Part shown: piece after piece, positions 63,201 through 64,000 of the stretch | How the letters are laid out: every line of letters begins with the position of its first letter | How positions within the stretch are numbered: position 1 is the stretch's first letter | NCBI RefSeq assembly: GCF_016097555.1 | Contig: NC_054706.1 | Location: 75,672,218 to 75,736,217 of the forward strand | DNA from: Gigantopelta aegis | Taxonomy: Eukaryota > Mollusca > Gastropoda > Neomphalida > Peltospiridae | DNA length: 64,000 nt | Direction of reading: 5' to 3' | Notes under the pieces: generated by a model | The model's input: only the letters and a program-made list of their open reading frames with translations | What the model was told of the DNA's origin: nothing | Databases searched by the model: none | Made by a program: the position numbers and the translations under genes

Positions 63201-63525
63201 TATACTCAGTTGATGAACCTTTGATCATTGGGCAGTAACCCACTTCAGTGATGGAGGGTAACACACAGGACACCATGGTGTTGAACCCACTCCAGGATGG
63301 AACTGTCTGTTGATCAGCTTCCATGGGGCAGAGTTCTACTTCGAACAGCTTTGTGGGCAGCATTCGCAAGAGTGCCCATGCTAGATCCATTTTGCTGGCA
63401 CTGTCATCGAGGGAACTGCAACTTGCATACCATTTTTGTTTGACTGTGTTACGGAATTGTGTTATTGGTGGTTTCTTTCCATATATATATATATATATAT
63501 ATATAGATACTGAAGCAATGCACAC
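60274..63525 (-). pseudogene. Large mobile-element protein with FEN1/PIN-like motifs and C-terminal Cys-rich domain, lightly broken
   Basis: One minus-strand frame of 1,084 codons, interrupted by about two in-frame stops and lacking a start codon. I recognise the family from similar uncharacterised, repeated invertebrate proteins (from memory). Order: ITFDLAIYMKAKEIQW and RMGGFHVALNYLAVIGKLFE in the first third; a helical middle; VLESDHEEADTRLFLHANNA with VIIQSPDTAVAVIC near codons 785-830; LHALTGCDSTSAFSGIGKKA near 865. Then a nine-cysteine stretch (CKCRTSACQHSHACACKRND, CTEACICMGGEQCKN; about codons 1015-1055) resembling tesmin/TSO1 CXC zinc modules, and an Asp run. Acidic HEEADTRL and SPDT followed by GCD...GIGKKA recalls the XPG-I and helix-3-turn-helix parts of FEN1/XPG nucleases; that assignment is inference. 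Function is probably DNA cleavage in transposition. The N-terminal part is missing from this strand and appears inverted at 63507-63895. Confidence 0.6.
63484..63505. repeat. (TA)n at the junction of opposed gene parts
   Basis: Eleven TA units lie exactly where the minus-strand frame (GKKPPITQFRNTVKQKWYAS) and the plus-strand frame (EAMHTLYYAAQIIMSDLKNC) meet. Confidence 0.8.
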
Positions 63526-63898
63526 ACTGTACTATGCTGCTCAGATTATTATGTCAGATTTGAAAAATTGTTCAGGTATAGATCTTCAACCACTGAGTCT
63601 CCACAACCTGAATCTGAGAAGATCCAAGGACATACTACCAGAAAGCCTTTACAACTTCCTGCATTGGATTGTCTGTATCGAGTTGGATCCATCTCCATAC
63701 ACTCACAATAATGAAAATGCCGCAGATCAAAGGCATGTCATCATGCTTGGCCAAGACATATTGCACTGTGCTTCACCCAAGCATATTGGTCTCGCCATAT
63801 CAGTGCGTCACTTGACTGGATCAAAACAACTTATCAACATACTCAACCGTATGGGTTACTGTTCATTCTATGAAGAAGTTGAAACAATAAATTAAATG
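63507..63898 (+). pseudogene. N-terminal part of the same mobile protein family, on the opposite strand
   Basis: Encodes LPESLYNFLHWIVCIELDPS, ADQRHVIMLGQDILHCASPK and HIGLAISVRHLTGSKQLINI LNRMGYCSFYEEVETIN. In related proteins as I remember them, this HLTGS...LLNR-GH motif precedes the TFDLAIY region in one polypeptide. Here it points the other way, away from the rest, ends at a TAA after ETIN and is followed by AATAAAA at about 63931. Either a local inversion or two elements inserted head to head explains this. Confidence 0.55.
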
Positions 63899-63939
63899 TG
63901 AATTATTACCATTATGTAAGAAAACATGTAAAATAAAAC

Positions 63940-64000
63940 GTCACGTGCAGCCATATTAAAAAATGGCGGCCATCTTGAAAAAAAATTGTATTATCTTTGA
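63940..64000. repeat. Right inverted terminal sequence with opposed YY1-like motifs, cut by the window edge
   Basis: AAAAAATGGCGGCCATCTTG followed by AAAAAAAATTGTATTA is the inverted form of 59893-59935. AAAATGGCGGC and, on the other strand, CAAGATGGCCGC both resemble YY1 sites. The outer end lies beyond the window. Confidence 0.65.

Overview
This is animal nuclear DNA: AT-rich and repeat-dense, with spliced genes, a tRNA gene and no bacterial-style operons. The dominant repeats are tRNA-headed SINEs whose 3' ends read GTCGTTAAACAAAACAAAC or GTCGTTAAATAAAACATTT. I associate that style with molluscan, probably gastropod, genomes; this is recognition from memory, not a search. No LTR element, LINE reverse transcriptase or virus-like element was recognised.

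Host genes. The clearest is GET4 on the minus strand (55729 to 39923): nine coding exons that join in phase to 975 nt (324 codons plus stop), matching animal GET4 from N- to C-terminus. About 1.4 kb upstream of its ATG, and divergent from it, is a CDK2AP1/DOC-1 family gene (coding region 57130-57450, plus strand) lying in one exon behind a splice acceptor, with a long 3' UTR to a poly(A) signal at 58399. A complete tRNA-Ser(CGA) lies at 32400-32481 (minus).

Layout. 1-12 kb: SINEs, CT/TG/TA microsatellites and MITEs. 12.04-14.59 kb: a PIF/Harbinger transposon with a TAA target duplication. 14.6-24 kb: SINEs, a 51-bp minisatellite, a Mutator-like foldback element with a 9-bp target duplication (22464-23142) and several palindromic MITEs. 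24.1-30 kb: two low-repeat segments that look like regulatory DNA flank a 76/41-bp minisatellite. That minisatellite has been hit by a SINE, an apparently intact Tc1-like DD34E transposon (26570-28063) and a long-TIR element that itself holds a Kolobok-like MITE. 30-34 kb: SINEs and the tRNA. 34-40 kb: long, mostly single-copy 3' flank of GET4 with a 71-bp minisatellite. 40-56 kb: GET4, whose introns carry nested transposons, including a hAT-like element of about 5 kb that contains a Kolobok-like element with a THAP relic. 57-58.4 kb: CDK2AP1. 58.4-64 kb: MITEs, a SINE, then a large decaying mobile gene.

The most unusual object is that last one (about 59.6 kb to the window edge). It is a reading frame of about 1,080 codons on the minus strand, interrupted only by a couple of in-frame stops. 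It carries HALTGCD-type and HEEADTRL motifs that recall FEN1/XPG/PIN nucleases, plus a C-terminal cysteine-rich CXC-like segment. The N-terminal part of the same protein family lies next to it on the opposite strand across a TA microsatellite, and inverted copies of a sequence containing CAAGATGGCCGCCATTTTTT bracket the locus.
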